This document shows positions 27,842 to 35,890 of a stretch of DNA of 64,000 nt, in pieces. The translations under genes were made by a program, and so were the position numbers. Source of the DNA: Streptomyces roseoviridis (GTDB taxonomy: Bacteria > Actinomycetota > Actinomycetes > Streptomycetales > Streptomycetaceae). Below the pieces are notes generated by a model. The model searched no databases. It had not been told where the DNA came from and saw nothing but the letters and a program-made list of their open reading frames with translations. How positions within the stretch are numbered: position 1 is the stretch's first letter; each line of letters begins with the position of its first letter. The DNA is taken from the NCBI RefSeq assembly GCF_039535235.1, contig NZ_BAAAWU010000001.1:6265001-6329000 (forward strand). Direction: 5' to 3'.

Positions 27842-29626
27842 ATGACTGAGTATGGCCGGAGCCCCGGCTCCGAACCGTGGCACCCCACGGATCCTCTGTA
27901 CGGGGATCAGGGGTGGGAGGGCCAGCAGCAGTACCCGCAGCAGGCGCAGCAGTACGGGCACCAGGAGCCGCAGCAGACCCAGCAGTACGGCCACCAGGAG
28001 CCGCAGCAGGCGCAGCAGTACGGTCATCAGGACCCGCAGCAGGCCCAGCAGTACGGTCATCAGGACCCGTACGGGCAGCAGCAGGGATATGCCGAGGGCA
28101 TGTACCAGCAGCAGGAGTACGGCGCACAGCAGTACGACGAGCAGCGGTACGGCGAGCAGCAGTACGGGAATCCGGGCGGTCACGACACGCCCGGATATCC
28201 CGCACAGCAGTACGACGGCACCTGGGAGACGAGCCAGGCGGCCATGTCGTACACCGCCCCTCCGGCCGACCCGTACGGCGGTCAGAACCCCGACCTCTAC
28301 GGCACCCCCGAGGCGTATCCGCCGCCGGAGCCCCCGGGCCGCCGGCAGGTGCCCCCGCAGCCGGTGAACGACTGGGAGGCGGAGGCGCAGGAAGAGGAGC
28401 GGCACCCCTTCTTCACCGGTGAGGACGCCCCGGGCGGGGGCCGGGACGACCGCTCCGGACGGGACGACGACGAGTACGACGAGTACGAGGAGGAGCCGGC
28501 CGGCCGCCGCGCGGGGCGCGACCGCCGTGGCGGCAAGAACCGCAACAAGGGCAAGAAGGCCAAGAACGGCGTGGCCTGCCTGGTCGTGGCGCTCGTCCTC
28601 GTGGGCGGTGTCGGCGGCGTCGGCTACTTCGGCTACCAGTTCTGGCAGGGCCAGTTCGGTGCCGCGCCGGACTACGCGGGCACCGGCGCCGGCGAGGTCC
28701 AGGTCGAGATCCCCCAGGACGCCGGCGGTTACGTCATCGGCAACATCCTGAAGAAGGCCGGCGTCGTGAAGAGCGTCGACGCCTTCGTCTCCGCCCAGCA
28801 GAAGAACCCCAAGGGCCTGACGATCCAGGCCGGCGTCTACACGCTGAAGAAGGAGATGTCGGCCGAGAGCGCCGTCGCGCTCATGCTCAGCCCGGCGAGC
28901 AAGGCGAACTTCGTCATCCCCGAGGGCAAGCGCAACGCCTGGGTGTACGACCAGCTCGACAAGCGTCTCGGGCTCAAGCCGGGCACCACCAAGGAGGTCG
29001 CCTTCAAGCGGGCGGACGACCTGGGCCTGCCCGACTGGGCCAAGAACCACCCCGAGGTCAAGGACCCGCTGGAGGGCTTCCTCTTCCCGGCGAGCTACCC
29101 CGTCGCCAAGGGCGCCGAGCCCGAGGACGCCCTGCGCAAGATGGTCGCGCGCGCCAACCAGGAGTACGGCAAGCTCGACCTGGAGTCGAAGGCGACGCAG
29201 CTCGGGCTCAAGGGCCCGTGGGAGCTCGTCACGGTCGCGAGCCTCGTGCAGGCCGAGGGCAAGACGCACGACGACTTCACGAAGATGGCCGAGGTCATCT
29301 ACAACCGCCTCGGGCCGGACAACAAGGAGACGTTCCAGCTCCTGCAGTTCGACTCGACGTACAACTATCTGACGGGCCAGAGCAAGATCAAGATCACCCG
29401 CAAGGAGATCCTGAGCAACCCGGACCCGTACAACACCTACAAGCACAAGGGCCTGACGCCCGGGCCGATCGGCAACCCCGGTGTGGAGGCGGTGAACGCC
29501 GCCCTGCACCCGACGAACGACGGCTGGATGTACTTCGTCGCCACCGACGGCATGAGCAAGACCGAATTCGCCAAGACCCTCGCCGAGCACGACAGGCTCG
29601 TCGAGAAGTTCAATGCGGGGAACTGA
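27842..29626 (+). CDS. mltG: Endolytic transglycosylase MltG with repetitive Gln/Tyr-rich head
   Basis: The protein has 594 residues from the ATG at 27842. About 240 cytosolic residues come first: four 11-residue repeats of the type QQYGHQEPQQA, more Q/Y-rich sequence, then an acidic stretch and a basic stretch. One transmembrane helix follows (ACLVVALVLVGGVGGVGYFGYQFW). The extracellular YceG domain carries the LysM-like part and the catalytic region LVTVASLVQAEGKTHDDF; the glutamate there is the likely catalytic one. It ends with GLTPGPIGNPG, conserved in the family. It cuts nascent glycan strands at the membrane and so limits their length. aroE begins 3 nt later. Confidence 0.93.
   Translation: MTEYGRSPGSEPWHPTDPLYGDQGWEGQQQYPQQAQQYGHQEPQQTQQYGHQEPQQAQQYGHQDPQQAQQYGHQDPYGQQQGYAEGMYQQQEYGAQQYDEQRYGEQQYGNPGGHDTPGYPAQQYDGTWETSQAAMSYTAPPADPYGGQNPDLYGTPEAYPPPEPPGRRQVPPQPVNDWEAEAQEEERHPFFTGEDAPGGGRDDRSGRDDDEYDEYEEEPAGRRAGRDRRGGKNRNKGKKAKNGVACLVVALVLVGGVGGVGYFGYQFWQGQFGAAPDYAGTGAGEVQVEIPQDAGGYVIGNILKKAGVVKSVDAFVSAQQKNPKGLTIQAGVYTLKKEMSAESAVALMLSPASKANFVIPEGKRNAWVYDQLDKRLGLKPGTTKEVAFKRADDLGLPDWAKNHPEVKDPLEGFLFPASYPVAKGAEPEDALRKMVARANQEYGKLDLESKATQLGLKGPWELVTVASLVQAEGKTHDDFTKMAEVIYNRLGPDNKETFQLLQFDSTYNYLTGQSKIKITRKEILSNPDPYNTYKHKGLTPGPIGNPGVEAVNAALHPTNDGWMYFVATDGMSKTEFAKTLAEHDRLVEKFNAGN
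27947..28078 (+). repeat. Four tandem 33-bp repeats in the mltG head
   Basis: Units begin at 27947, 27980, 28013 and 28046 and encode QQYGHQ(E/D)PQQ(A/T); the fourth degenerates at its end. The period is a multiple of three, so copy number can change without a frameshift. Confidence 0.92.
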
Positions 29627-29629
29627 ACG

Positions 29630-30457
29630 ATGAGTCCCACCCGGCGGGCGGCCGTCCTCGGTTCGCCCATCGCCCACTCCCTGTCGCCGGTCCTGCACCG
29701 CGCCGCCTACCGGGAGCTCGGCCTCGACGACTGGTCGTACGAGCGCTTCGAGGTCGACGAGGCCGCGCTGCCCGGCTTCGTGGGCGAGCTGGACGCGTCC
29801 TGGGCCGGGCTGTCGCTGACCATGCCGCTCAAGCGGGCGATCATCCCGCTGCTCGACGAGGTCACCGACACCGCGGCCTCGGTCGAGGCGGTCAACACGG
29901 TCGTCCTCACCGAGGACGGACGCCGGGTCGGCGACAACACCGACATCCCCGGCATGGTCGCCGCGCTGCGCGAGCGGGGCGTCGAGAAGGTGGACAGCGC
30001 GGCCGTCCTCGGCGCCGGGGCCACCGCCTCCTCGGCGCTCGCCGCGCTGGCCCGGATCTGCTCGGGGCCCGTCACCGCGTACGTCCGCAGCGAGGCGCGC
30101 GCGCAGGAGATGCGGGGCTGGGGCGAGCGGCTCGGCGTCGACGTGCGCACCGCGGCCTGGGACGCGGCCGCCGAGGCGTTCGCCGCGCCCCTGGTGATCG
30201 CGACCACCCCGGCGGGGACCACCGACGTGCTCGCAGGGGCCGTCCCCGACGGGCCCGGCACTCTGTTCGACGTCCTCTACGACCCGTGGCCCACCCGGCT
30301 CGCCGCCGCCTGGTCGGCGCGCGGAGGAAAGGTCGTCGGGGGGCTCGACCTCCTGGTCCACCAGGCGGTGCTCCAGGTCGAGCAGATGACCGGCCGCACT
30401 CCCGGGCCGCTCGCGGCCATGCGGGCGGCGGGGGAGAAGGCGCTCGCCGAGCGCTGA
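29630..30457 (+). CDS. aroE: Shikimate dehydrogenase
   Basis: The protein has 275 residues from the ATG at 29630, 3 nt after mltG. It reduces 3-dehydroshikimate with NADPH. The substrate site is SPIAHSLSPVLHRAAY, the catalytic lysine is in LTMPLKRAI, and the aspartate partner is in GDNTDIPGM. The nucleotide site is VLGAGATASSALAAL. The C-terminal KVVGGLDLLVHQAVLQ with its conserved glutamine is present. It precedes the aroC-aroK-aroB-aroQ group, so most of the shikimate pathway is clustered here. Confidence 0.95.
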   Translation: MSPTRRAAVLGSPIAHSLSPVLHRAAYRELGLDDWSYERFEVDEAALPGFVGELDASWAGLSLTMPLKRAIIPLLDEVTDTAASVEAVNTVVLTEDGRRVGDNTDIPGMVAALRERGVEKVDSAAVLGAGATASSALAALARICSGPVTAYVRSEARAQEMRGWGERLGVDVRTAAWDAAAEAFAAPLVIATTPAGTTDVLAGAVPDGPGTLFDVLYDPWPTRLAAAWSARGGKVVGGLDLLVHQAVLQVEQMTGRTPGPLAAMRAAGEKALAER

Positions 30458-30487
30458 TCAGGAAGAGACCGCAAGTCAGGGGGCGAC

Positions 30488-30709
30488 GTGCTGCTCGCGT
30501 CGAAATGGGATATTGGATTCGATCTCGCGTATCTGGTGTGGGGACTGATCCGGATCGCCTTCATGGCGCTGCCGGACTGGATCCGATATCCGGTACTCGT
30601 TCTGGGGGGTGCCTTCGTCCTCTACGTCATCGGGACGCGGGTGCGCGACTGGTGGCGGGAACGCGGCGCCACCCCGCCCGGCACGGCGGAAACCACGCCC
30701 GACACCTGA
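30488..30709 (+). CDS. Small membrane protein, unknown function
   Basis: The protein has 73 residues from a GTG preceded by AGGGGG. It contains two hydrophobic stretches (FDLAYLVWGLIRIAFMAL and YPVLVLGGAFVLYVIGT), then VRDWWRERG and a short Pro/Thr tail. I do not recognise the family. Coding use is supported by the ribosome binding site and membrane pattern, yet it is short and could be spurious. It lies 30 nt after aroE; 153 nt follow before aroC with no further gene. Confidence 0.6.
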   Translation: MLLASKWDIGFDLAYLVWGLIRIAFMALPDWIRYPVLVLGGAFVLYVIGTRVRDWWRERGATPPGTAETTPDT

Positions 30710-30862
30710 GACTCGCGTCCCCGCGACGTGAGACATGTGTCCCGACCCGTGGACCGGCGGTCGATCGACCGCCGGGACGTGGGAGGATCGGGGGTGGCGG
30801 ACCAGGGCCGCGCACCCAGGTCGCGCCGTCGCAGTGCCCAGGCGCGAGCATGAGGAGCATCG

Positions 30863-32047
30863 TTGAGCAGGTTGCGTTGGCTGACGGCGGGGGAGTCCCA
30901 CGGACCCGCGCTGGTTGCAACCCTTGAGGGACTTCCGGCCGGCGTTCCGGTCACCACGGAGCTGGTGGCGGACCATCTCGCGCGGCGGCGCCTCGGCTAT
31001 GGACGCGGTGCCCGCATGAAGTTCGAGCAGGACGAGATCACCTTCCTCGGCGGCGTCCGCCACGGCCTCTCCCTCGGCTCGCCGATCGCCGTCATGGTCG
31101 GCAACACCGAGTGGCCCAAGTGGGAGAAGGTCATGTCGGCCGACCCGGTCGACCCCGACGAGCTGGCCGGCTCCGCGCGCAACGCGCCGCTGACCCGCCC
31201 CCGGCCCGGTCATGCCGACCTGGCCGGCATGCAGAAGTACGGCTTCGACGAGGCCCGGCCGATCCTGGAGCGCGCCAGCGCCCGCGAGACCGCCGCCCGC
31301 GTCGCCCTCGGCGCCGTGGCCCGCTCCTTCCTCAAGGAGGCGGCAGGCATCGAGATCGTCTCCCACGTGGTCGAGCTCGCCGCCGCCAAGGCCCCCTACG
31401 GCGTCTACCCGACCCCCGCCGACGTCGAGAAGCTCGACGCCGACCCGGTGCGCTGCCTCGACGCCGACGCGTCGAAGGCGATGGTCGCGGAGATCGACCA
31501 GGCCCACAAGGACGGCGACACCCTCGGCGGCGTCGTCGAGGTCCTCGCCTACGGCGTGCCGGTCGGCCTCGGCTCCCACGTCCACTGGGACCGGCGTCTC
31601 GACGCCCGGCTCGCCGCCGCCCTCATGGGCATCCAGGCCATCAAGGGCGTCGAGGTCGGCGACGGCTTCGAGCTCGCCCGGGTGCCCGGCTCCAAGGCCC
31701 ACGACGAGATCGTGGCCACCGAGGACGGCATCCGGCGCACCTCCGGCCGCTCCGGCGGCACCGAGGGCGGCCTGACCACCGGCGAGCTGCTGCGCGTCCG
31801 CGCCGCCATGAAGCCCATCGCCACCGTCCCGCGCGCCCTCGCGACCGTCGACGTGGCCACCGGAGAGGCCGCGGCCGCCCACCACCAGCGCTCCGACGTC
31901 TGCGCCGTCCCGGCCGCCGGCATCGTCGCCGAGGCGATGGTCGCCCTGGTCCTCGCCGACGCCGTCCTGGAGAAGTTCGGCGGCGACTCGGTCCCCGAGA
32001 CCCGCCGCAACGTCCGTTCCTACCTCGACCACCTCCACATCCGGTGA
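30863..32047 (+). CDS. aroC: Chorismate synthase
   Basis: The protein has 394 residues from a TTG with GAGGAG upstream. It converts EPSP to chorismate using reduced FMN. Signatures are LTAGESHGPALVATLEGLPA at the N-terminus, RPRPGHADLAGMQKYGF, ERASARETAARVALGAVA, and the FMN/EPSP segment TSGRSGGTEGG. Its length fits the family (about 390). Its stop overlaps aroK by 4 nt, beginning a tightly packed four-gene aromatic operon. Confidence 0.96.
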   Translation: MSRLRWLTAGESHGPALVATLEGLPAGVPVTTELVADHLARRRLGYGRGARMKFEQDEITFLGGVRHGLSLGSPIAVMVGNTEWPKWEKVMSADPVDPDELAGSARNAPLTRPRPGHADLAGMQKYGFDEARPILERASARETAARVALGAVARSFLKEAAGIEIVSHVVELAAAKAPYGVYPTPADVEKLDADPVRCLDADASKAMVAEIDQAHKDGDTLGGVVEVLAYGVPVGLGSHVHWDRRLDARLAAALMGIQAIKGVEVGDGFELARVPGSKAHDEIVATEDGIRRTSGRSGGTEGGLTTGELLRVRAAMKPIATVPRALATVDVATGEAAAAHHQRSDVCAVPAAGIVAEAMVALVLADAVLEKFGGDSVPETRRNVRSYLDHLHIR

Positions 32048-32562
32048 CCGGCGGCCCGCTGGTCGTCCTCGTCGGTCCGATGGGCTCCGGCAAGTCCACC
32101 GTGGGCGCGCTCCTCGCCGAACGGCTCGGAGCCGCCTACCGGGACACCGACGCCGACATCGTCGCCGCCGAGGGACGCGAGATCGCCGACATCTTCGTCG
32201 AGGACGGCGAGGACCACTTCCGCGCGCTCGAACGCGAGGCCGTGCGCACGGCCGTCACCGAGCACGAGGGCGTCCTCGCGCTCGGCGGCGGCGCCGTGCT
32301 CGACGAGGGCACCCGCGCGCTGCTGCGCGGGCTGCCCGTCGCGTACCTCTCCATGGACGTCGAGGCCGCCGTGCGCCGGGTCGGCCTCGGCGCCGCCCGG
32401 CCGCTGCTCGCCGTCAACCCGCGCCGCCAGTGGCGCGAGCTGATGGACGCGCGCCGCCACCTGTACGAAGAAGTCGCCCGCGCCGTCGTCGCCACGGACG
32501 AGCGCACCCCCGAAGAGGTCGCCGACGCGATCCTCGACGCACTGGAGTTGAAGGACGTATGA
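32044..32562 (+). CDS. aroK: Shikimate kinase
   Basis: The protein has 172 residues from the GTG at 32044 (GTGA overlap with aroC). The P-loop is VGPMGSGKSTVGALLAERLG, shikimate-binding DTDADI follows, and the GGG motif is LALGGGAVLDEGTR. The lid contains RPLLAVNPRRQWRELMDAR. It phosphorylates shikimate at O3. The stop overlaps the aroB start (ATGA). The start is set by the overlap and by the P-loop beginning about 10 residues in. Confidence 0.95.
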   Translation: MTGGPLVVLVGPMGSGKSTVGALLAERLGAAYRDTDADIVAAEGREIADIFVEDGEDHFRALEREAVRTAVTEHEGVLALGGGAVLDEGTRALLRGLPVAYLSMDVEAAVRRVGLGAARPLLAVNPRRQWRELMDARRHLYEEVARAVVATDERTPEEVADAILDALELKDV

Positions 32563-33653
32563 CGGACCAGGCAGTGACCCGCATCCAGGTCGGCGGCTCC
32601 GCGGGCACCGACCCGTACGAGGTGCTGGTCGGCCGGCAGCTGCTCGGCGAGCTCCCCGGACTGATCGGCCCCTCGGTCAAGCGGATCGCGGTGATCCACC
32701 CCGAGGCGCTGGCCGAGACGGGCGAGGCGCTGCGCGCCGACCTCGCCGAGCAGGGCTACGAGGCCGTCGCCATCCAGGTGCCCAACGCCGAGGAGGCCAA
32801 GACCGCCGAGGTCGCCGCCTACTGCTGGAAGGCGCTCGGCCAGACCGGCTTCACCCGCAGCGACCTCGTCGTCGGTGTCGGCGGCGGCGCCACCACCGAC
32901 CTGGCCGGCTTCGTCGCCGCGACCTGGCTGCGGGGCGTGCGCTGGATCGCGGTGCCCACCACCGTCCTCGCGATGGTCGACGCCGCCGTCGGCGGCAAGA
33001 CCGGCATCAACACCGCCGAGGGCAAGAACCTCGTCGGCGCCTTCCACCCGCCCGCCGGGGTGCTGTGCGACCTCGCCGCGCTCGACTCGCTGCCGGTCAA
33101 CGACTACGTCAGCGGCCTCGCCGAGATCATCAAGGCGGGCTTCATCGCCGACCCGGTCATCCTCGACCTGATCGAGGCCGACCCGCAGGCCGCCCGCACC
33201 CCGGCAGGACCGCACACCGCCGAGCTCATCGAGCGGTCGATCCGGGTCAAGGCCGAGGTCGTCTCCGGCGACCTCAAGGAGGCCGGCCGCCGCGAGATCC
33301 TCAACTACGGCCACACCCTCGCGCACGCCATCGAGAAGAACGAGCGGTACAAGTGGCGCCACGGCGCCGCCGTCTCCGTCGGCATGGTCTTCGCCGCCGA
33401 GCTGGGCCGGCTCGCCGGCCGCCTCGACGACGCCACCGCCGACCGTCACCGCGCGGTCCTGGAGTCGGTCGGCCTGCCGCTGACCTACCGCGGCGACCAG
33501 TGGCCCAAGCTGCTGGAGACGATGAAGGTCGACAAGAAGTCCCGCGGCGACCTGCTGCGCTTCATCGTCCTCGACGGGCTCGCCAAGCCGACCGTCCTGG
33601 AGGGCCCGGACCCGGCCGTCCTGGTCGCCGCGTACGGCGAGGTGTCGGCGTGA
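32559..33653 (+). CDS. aroB: 3-Dehydroquinate synthase
   Basis: The protein has 364 residues from the ATG at 32559, in 4-nt overlap with aroK. It cyclises DAHP using NAD+ and a divalent metal. The NAD site is VVGVGGGATTDLAGFVAATW, and GGKTGINTAEGKNLVGAFH contains active-site lysines. Metal ligands lie in LAEIIKAGFI and LNYGHTLAHAIE plus a later histidine (KWRHGAAVSVGM). Length is normal. The frame is open further upstream, but only as a shadow of aroK. Confidence 0.96.
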   Translation: MTDQAVTRIQVGGSAGTDPYEVLVGRQLLGELPGLIGPSVKRIAVIHPEALAETGEALRADLAEQGYEAVAIQVPNAEEAKTAEVAAYCWKALGQTGFTRSDLVVGVGGGATTDLAGFVAATWLRGVRWIAVPTTVLAMVDAAVGGKTGINTAEGKNLVGAFHPPAGVLCDLAALDSLPVNDYVSGLAEIIKAGFIADPVILDLIEADPQAARTPAGPHTAELIERSIRVKAEVVSGDLKEAGRREILNYGHTLAHAIEKNERYKWRHGAAVSVGMVFAAELGRLAGRLDDATADRHRAVLESVGLPLTYRGDQWPKLLETMKVDKKSRGDLLRFIVLDGLAKPTVLEGPDPAVLVAAYGEVSA

Positions 33654-34096
33654 ACGAGCCGCGCCGCGTCCTCGTGCTGAACGGCCCGAATCTCGGCCGC
33701 CTCGGCTCGCGCGAGCCCGACATCTACGGGGCCACCTCGTACAAGGGACTGGTGGAGTCCTGCCGCGCCCTCGGCGAGGAGCTCGGCTTCGACGTCGAGG
33801 TGCGGGAGACCAACGACGAGGGCGAGATGATCCGCTGGCTGCACGAGGCCGCCGACGGATCCCTCCCGGTCGTCCTCAACCCCGGCGCCTTCACGCACTA
33901 CTCGTACGGGATGCGCGACGCGGCGGCCCAGCGCACCGCGCCGCTGATCGAGGTGCACATCTCGAACCCGTACGCCCGCGAGGAGTTCCGGCACACGTCG
34001 GTGGTCGCCGCCGTGGCCACCGGGACCGTCGCCGGATTCGGCATCGGCTCCTACCGGCTCGCGCTGCGCGCGCTCGCCGAGGAGCTCGGTTCCTGA
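33650..34096 (+). CDS. aroQ: 3-Dehydroquinate dehydratase, type II
   Basis: The protein has 148 residues from the GTG at 33650 (GTGA overlap with aroB). It is the dodecameric type II enzyme. LVLNGPNLGRLGSREPDIYG has the lid arginine and active-site tyrosine, NPGAFTHYSY contributes the anion site, and EVHISNPYAREEFRHTS has the catalytic histidine region. It completes a run of aroE, aroC, aroK, aroB and aroQ; the remaining pathway steps are not in this window. A terminator follows. Confidence 0.95.
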   Translation: MNEPRRVLVLNGPNLGRLGSREPDIYGATSYKGLVESCRALGEELGFDVEVRETNDEGEMIRWLHEAADGSLPVVLNPGAFTHYSYGMRDAAAQRTAPLIEVHISNPYAREEFRHTSVVAAVATGTVAGFGIGSYRLALRALAEELGS

Positions 34097-34111
34097 TCCG
34101 GGCACGTCGAT

Positions 34112-34149
34112 CCGCCCCCGGCCGTTTCCCCTGGGGAAGCCGGGGGCGG
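34112..34149 (+). terminator. Hairpin terminator after aroQ
   Basis: An 11-bp stem (34112-34122 with 34139-34149) encloses a second short inverted repeat (TTCCC/GGGAA). It begins 16 nt after the aroQ stop. Confidence 0.75.
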
Positions 34150-34201
34150 TAACGTTCCGGCAACGACGGAATCATCGGCGCAGGGACGGAGTGGGCACCG
34201 G

Positions 34202-35032
34202 ATGCAGCACGGGATGGGGGCTCCGTTGCCACCGCACGAACCCGCCGGCCACACACAGTGGGCGTCCGGCGCCGTCGGCGCCCGGGCCCAGGGCGGGCCT
34301 CCGCCCGTCCCGCCGGCGCCTCCGCACCACCCCTACCCGGTCCCGCCCGGGCCCCAGGGCGCACCGCCCGGCCCGCCCGCCGGCTGGAACGCCCCGCCGG
34401 TCGCCCCGGTCGCCCCGGCCGGGCCCCAGGTCACCTCGCACATCGCGATGCCGCCCGCGGCGACGGGCACCGGCACCGCCACCATCGCCGTGCTGCTCAT
34501 CGGCCCGGCCGGCGCGGGCAAGACCACGGTCGCCCGCCACTGGGCCGGCCGCCGGAGCGTCCCGACGGCCCACATCAGCCTGGACGACGTCCGCGAGTGG
34601 GTCTGCTCCGGCTTCGCCGACCCCCAGTCCGGCTGGAACGAGCACTCCGAGGCCCAGTACCGGCTGGCCCGGCGCACCTGTGGCTTCGCCGCCCGCAACT
34701 TCCTCGCCAACGGCATCTCCTGCATCCTCGACGACGCCGTCTTCCCCGACTGGCCCGTCGTCGGCCTCGGCGGCTGGAAGCGTCACGTGGGCCCCGGACT
34801 GCTCCCCGTCGTCCTGCTCCCCGGCCTGGACGTCGTCCTGGAGCGCAACGCCGAACGCAGCGGCAACCGCCGCCTCTCCGACGAGGAGGTCGCCTCGATC
34901 CACGGCCGGATGGCCGGCTGGTACGGCTCCGGCCTGCCGATCATCGACAACTCGACGTACGACGTCGAGACCACGGCCCGTGTCCTCGACGAGGTCCTCG
35001 CCCGCGCGATATCCGGCCAGCCGCAGACCTGA
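34202..35032 (+). CDS. P-loop NTPase/kinase-like protein with proline-rich head
   Basis: The protein has 276 residues from the ATG at 34202, with ACGGAG upstream. Residues 1-90 are disordered (Pro, Gly and Ala rich). The P-loop domain follows: GPAGAGKTT at 101-109, DDVREW, NFLANGISCILDDAVFPDW and RNAERSGNRRLSDEEVASIH, a layout like zeta-toxin/AAA_33 small-molecule kinases. The target is unknown and no antitoxin is nearby. Its last codons (CCG CAG ACC TGA) form the start of the repeat unit that is copied several times downstream. Confidence 0.75.
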   Translation: MQHGMGAPLPPHEPAGHTQWASGAVGARAQGGPPPVPPAPPHHPYPVPPGPQGAPPGPPAGWNAPPVAPVAPAGPQVTSHIAMPPAATGTGTATIAVLLIGPAGAGKTTVARHWAGRRSVPTAHISLDDVREWVCSGFADPQSGWNEHSEAQYRLARRTCGFAARNFLANGISCILDDAVFPDWPVVGLGGWKRHVGPGLLPVVLLPGLDVVLERNAERSGNRRLSDEEVASIHGRMAGWYGSGLPIIDNSTYDVETTARVLDEVLARAISGQPQT

Positions 35033-35810
35033 GCCCCCGACTTCCGCCTGGCCGCCGTCCATGGCCCCCGGCCCTCGGCGGGCGGCGGATTACCGGCCCG
35101 GGGCCCCGGCTCACGGTCGGCCGTAGTCATGAGCTTCGGCTTCCGGCGGGCGCCGGGCTCGCGGGCGGTCGCCGTCCTGAGCCCTCGGTGCGCAGGCAGG
35201 CCGCCCGTCCCGTACACAAGCTTCCGGCCAGCCGGCCGGCCGACCGCAGCCACTGGCGGTCGGCTCTCGGCCCGCGGCGCGGCCGCAGACCTGAGCCCCC
35301 GGCCCTCGGCGCGGGGCGGACCACCGGCCCGGGGCCCTGGCTCCCGGCGGCCCGCCTGTCCAGGCCGTCGGCTCCCGCAGCGGCCGCCGGTCCCAGCCCA
35401 CGGCTCGCGCCGCGGCCGCAGACCTGAGCCCCCAGCCCTCGGCGCGGGGCGGACCACCGGCCCGGGGCCCTGGCTCCCGGCGGCCCGCCTGTCCAGGCCG
35501 TCGGCTCCCGCCGCGGCCGCCGGTCCCAGCCCACGGCTCGCGCCGCGGCCGCAGACCTGAGCCCCCGACTTCCGCCTGGCCGCCGTCCATGGCCCCCAGC
35601 CCTCGGCGCGGGGCGGACCACCGGCCCGGGGCCCTGGCTCCCGGCGGCCCGCCTGTCCAGGCCGTCGGCTCCCGCCGCGGCCGCCGGTCCCAGCCCACGG
35701 CTCGCGCCGCGGCCGCAGACCTGAGCCCCCGACTTCCGCCTGGCCGCCGTCCATGGCCCCCGGCCCTCGGCGCACGGCGGACCACCGGCCCAGGGCCCCG
35801 GCTGCCGCCC
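35021..35810. repeat. Tandem array of 133/164-bp GC-rich repeats
   Basis: The segment starting CCGCAGACCTGAGCCCC occurs at 35021, 35283, 35416, 35549 and 35713. Units 35283-35415 and 35416-35548 are 133 bp and differ at two positions by eye. Unit 35549-35712 is the same plus a 31-bp block (ACTTCCGCC...CCATGG), which also occurs in the first and last partial copies. The first copy includes the 3' end and stop codon of the P-loop gene. The period is not a multiple of three, so frames shift from unit to unit. Long open frames on both strands here reflect the GC content. No gene is supported between 35033 and 35890. Confidence 0.92.
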
Positions 35811-35878
35811 GGCCGCCGTCCACGCCACCCCGCTGCCCGGTCGGCCGCGCACAACAGGCCGGGCCGGCCGGGCGCTCG

Positions 35879-35884
35879 TAGGCT
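35879..35884 (+). promoter_or_regulatory. -10 box for a probable leaderless transcript at 35891
   Basis: TAGGCT ends 6 nt before the ATG at 35891, the usual spacing for leaderless Streptomyces mRNAs. The intervening CGGAGC could instead be a weak ribosome binding site. Confidence 0.4.
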
Positions 35885-35890
35885 CGGAGC

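Noticed and set aside
34202..35032. Zeta-toxin of a toxin-antitoxin pair
   Set aside because: The kinase-like fold is similar, but no epsilon-type antitoxin gene is adjacent on either side.
35021..35810. CRISPR array
   Set aside because: Units are contiguous 133-164 bp copies without short repeats and unique spacers, and no cas genes are nearby.
35111..35854. Minus-strand frames of about 240 residues in the repeat array
   Set aside because: The repeat period of 133 is not a multiple of three, so the same peptides recur in shifting frames; no ribosome binding site or domain.
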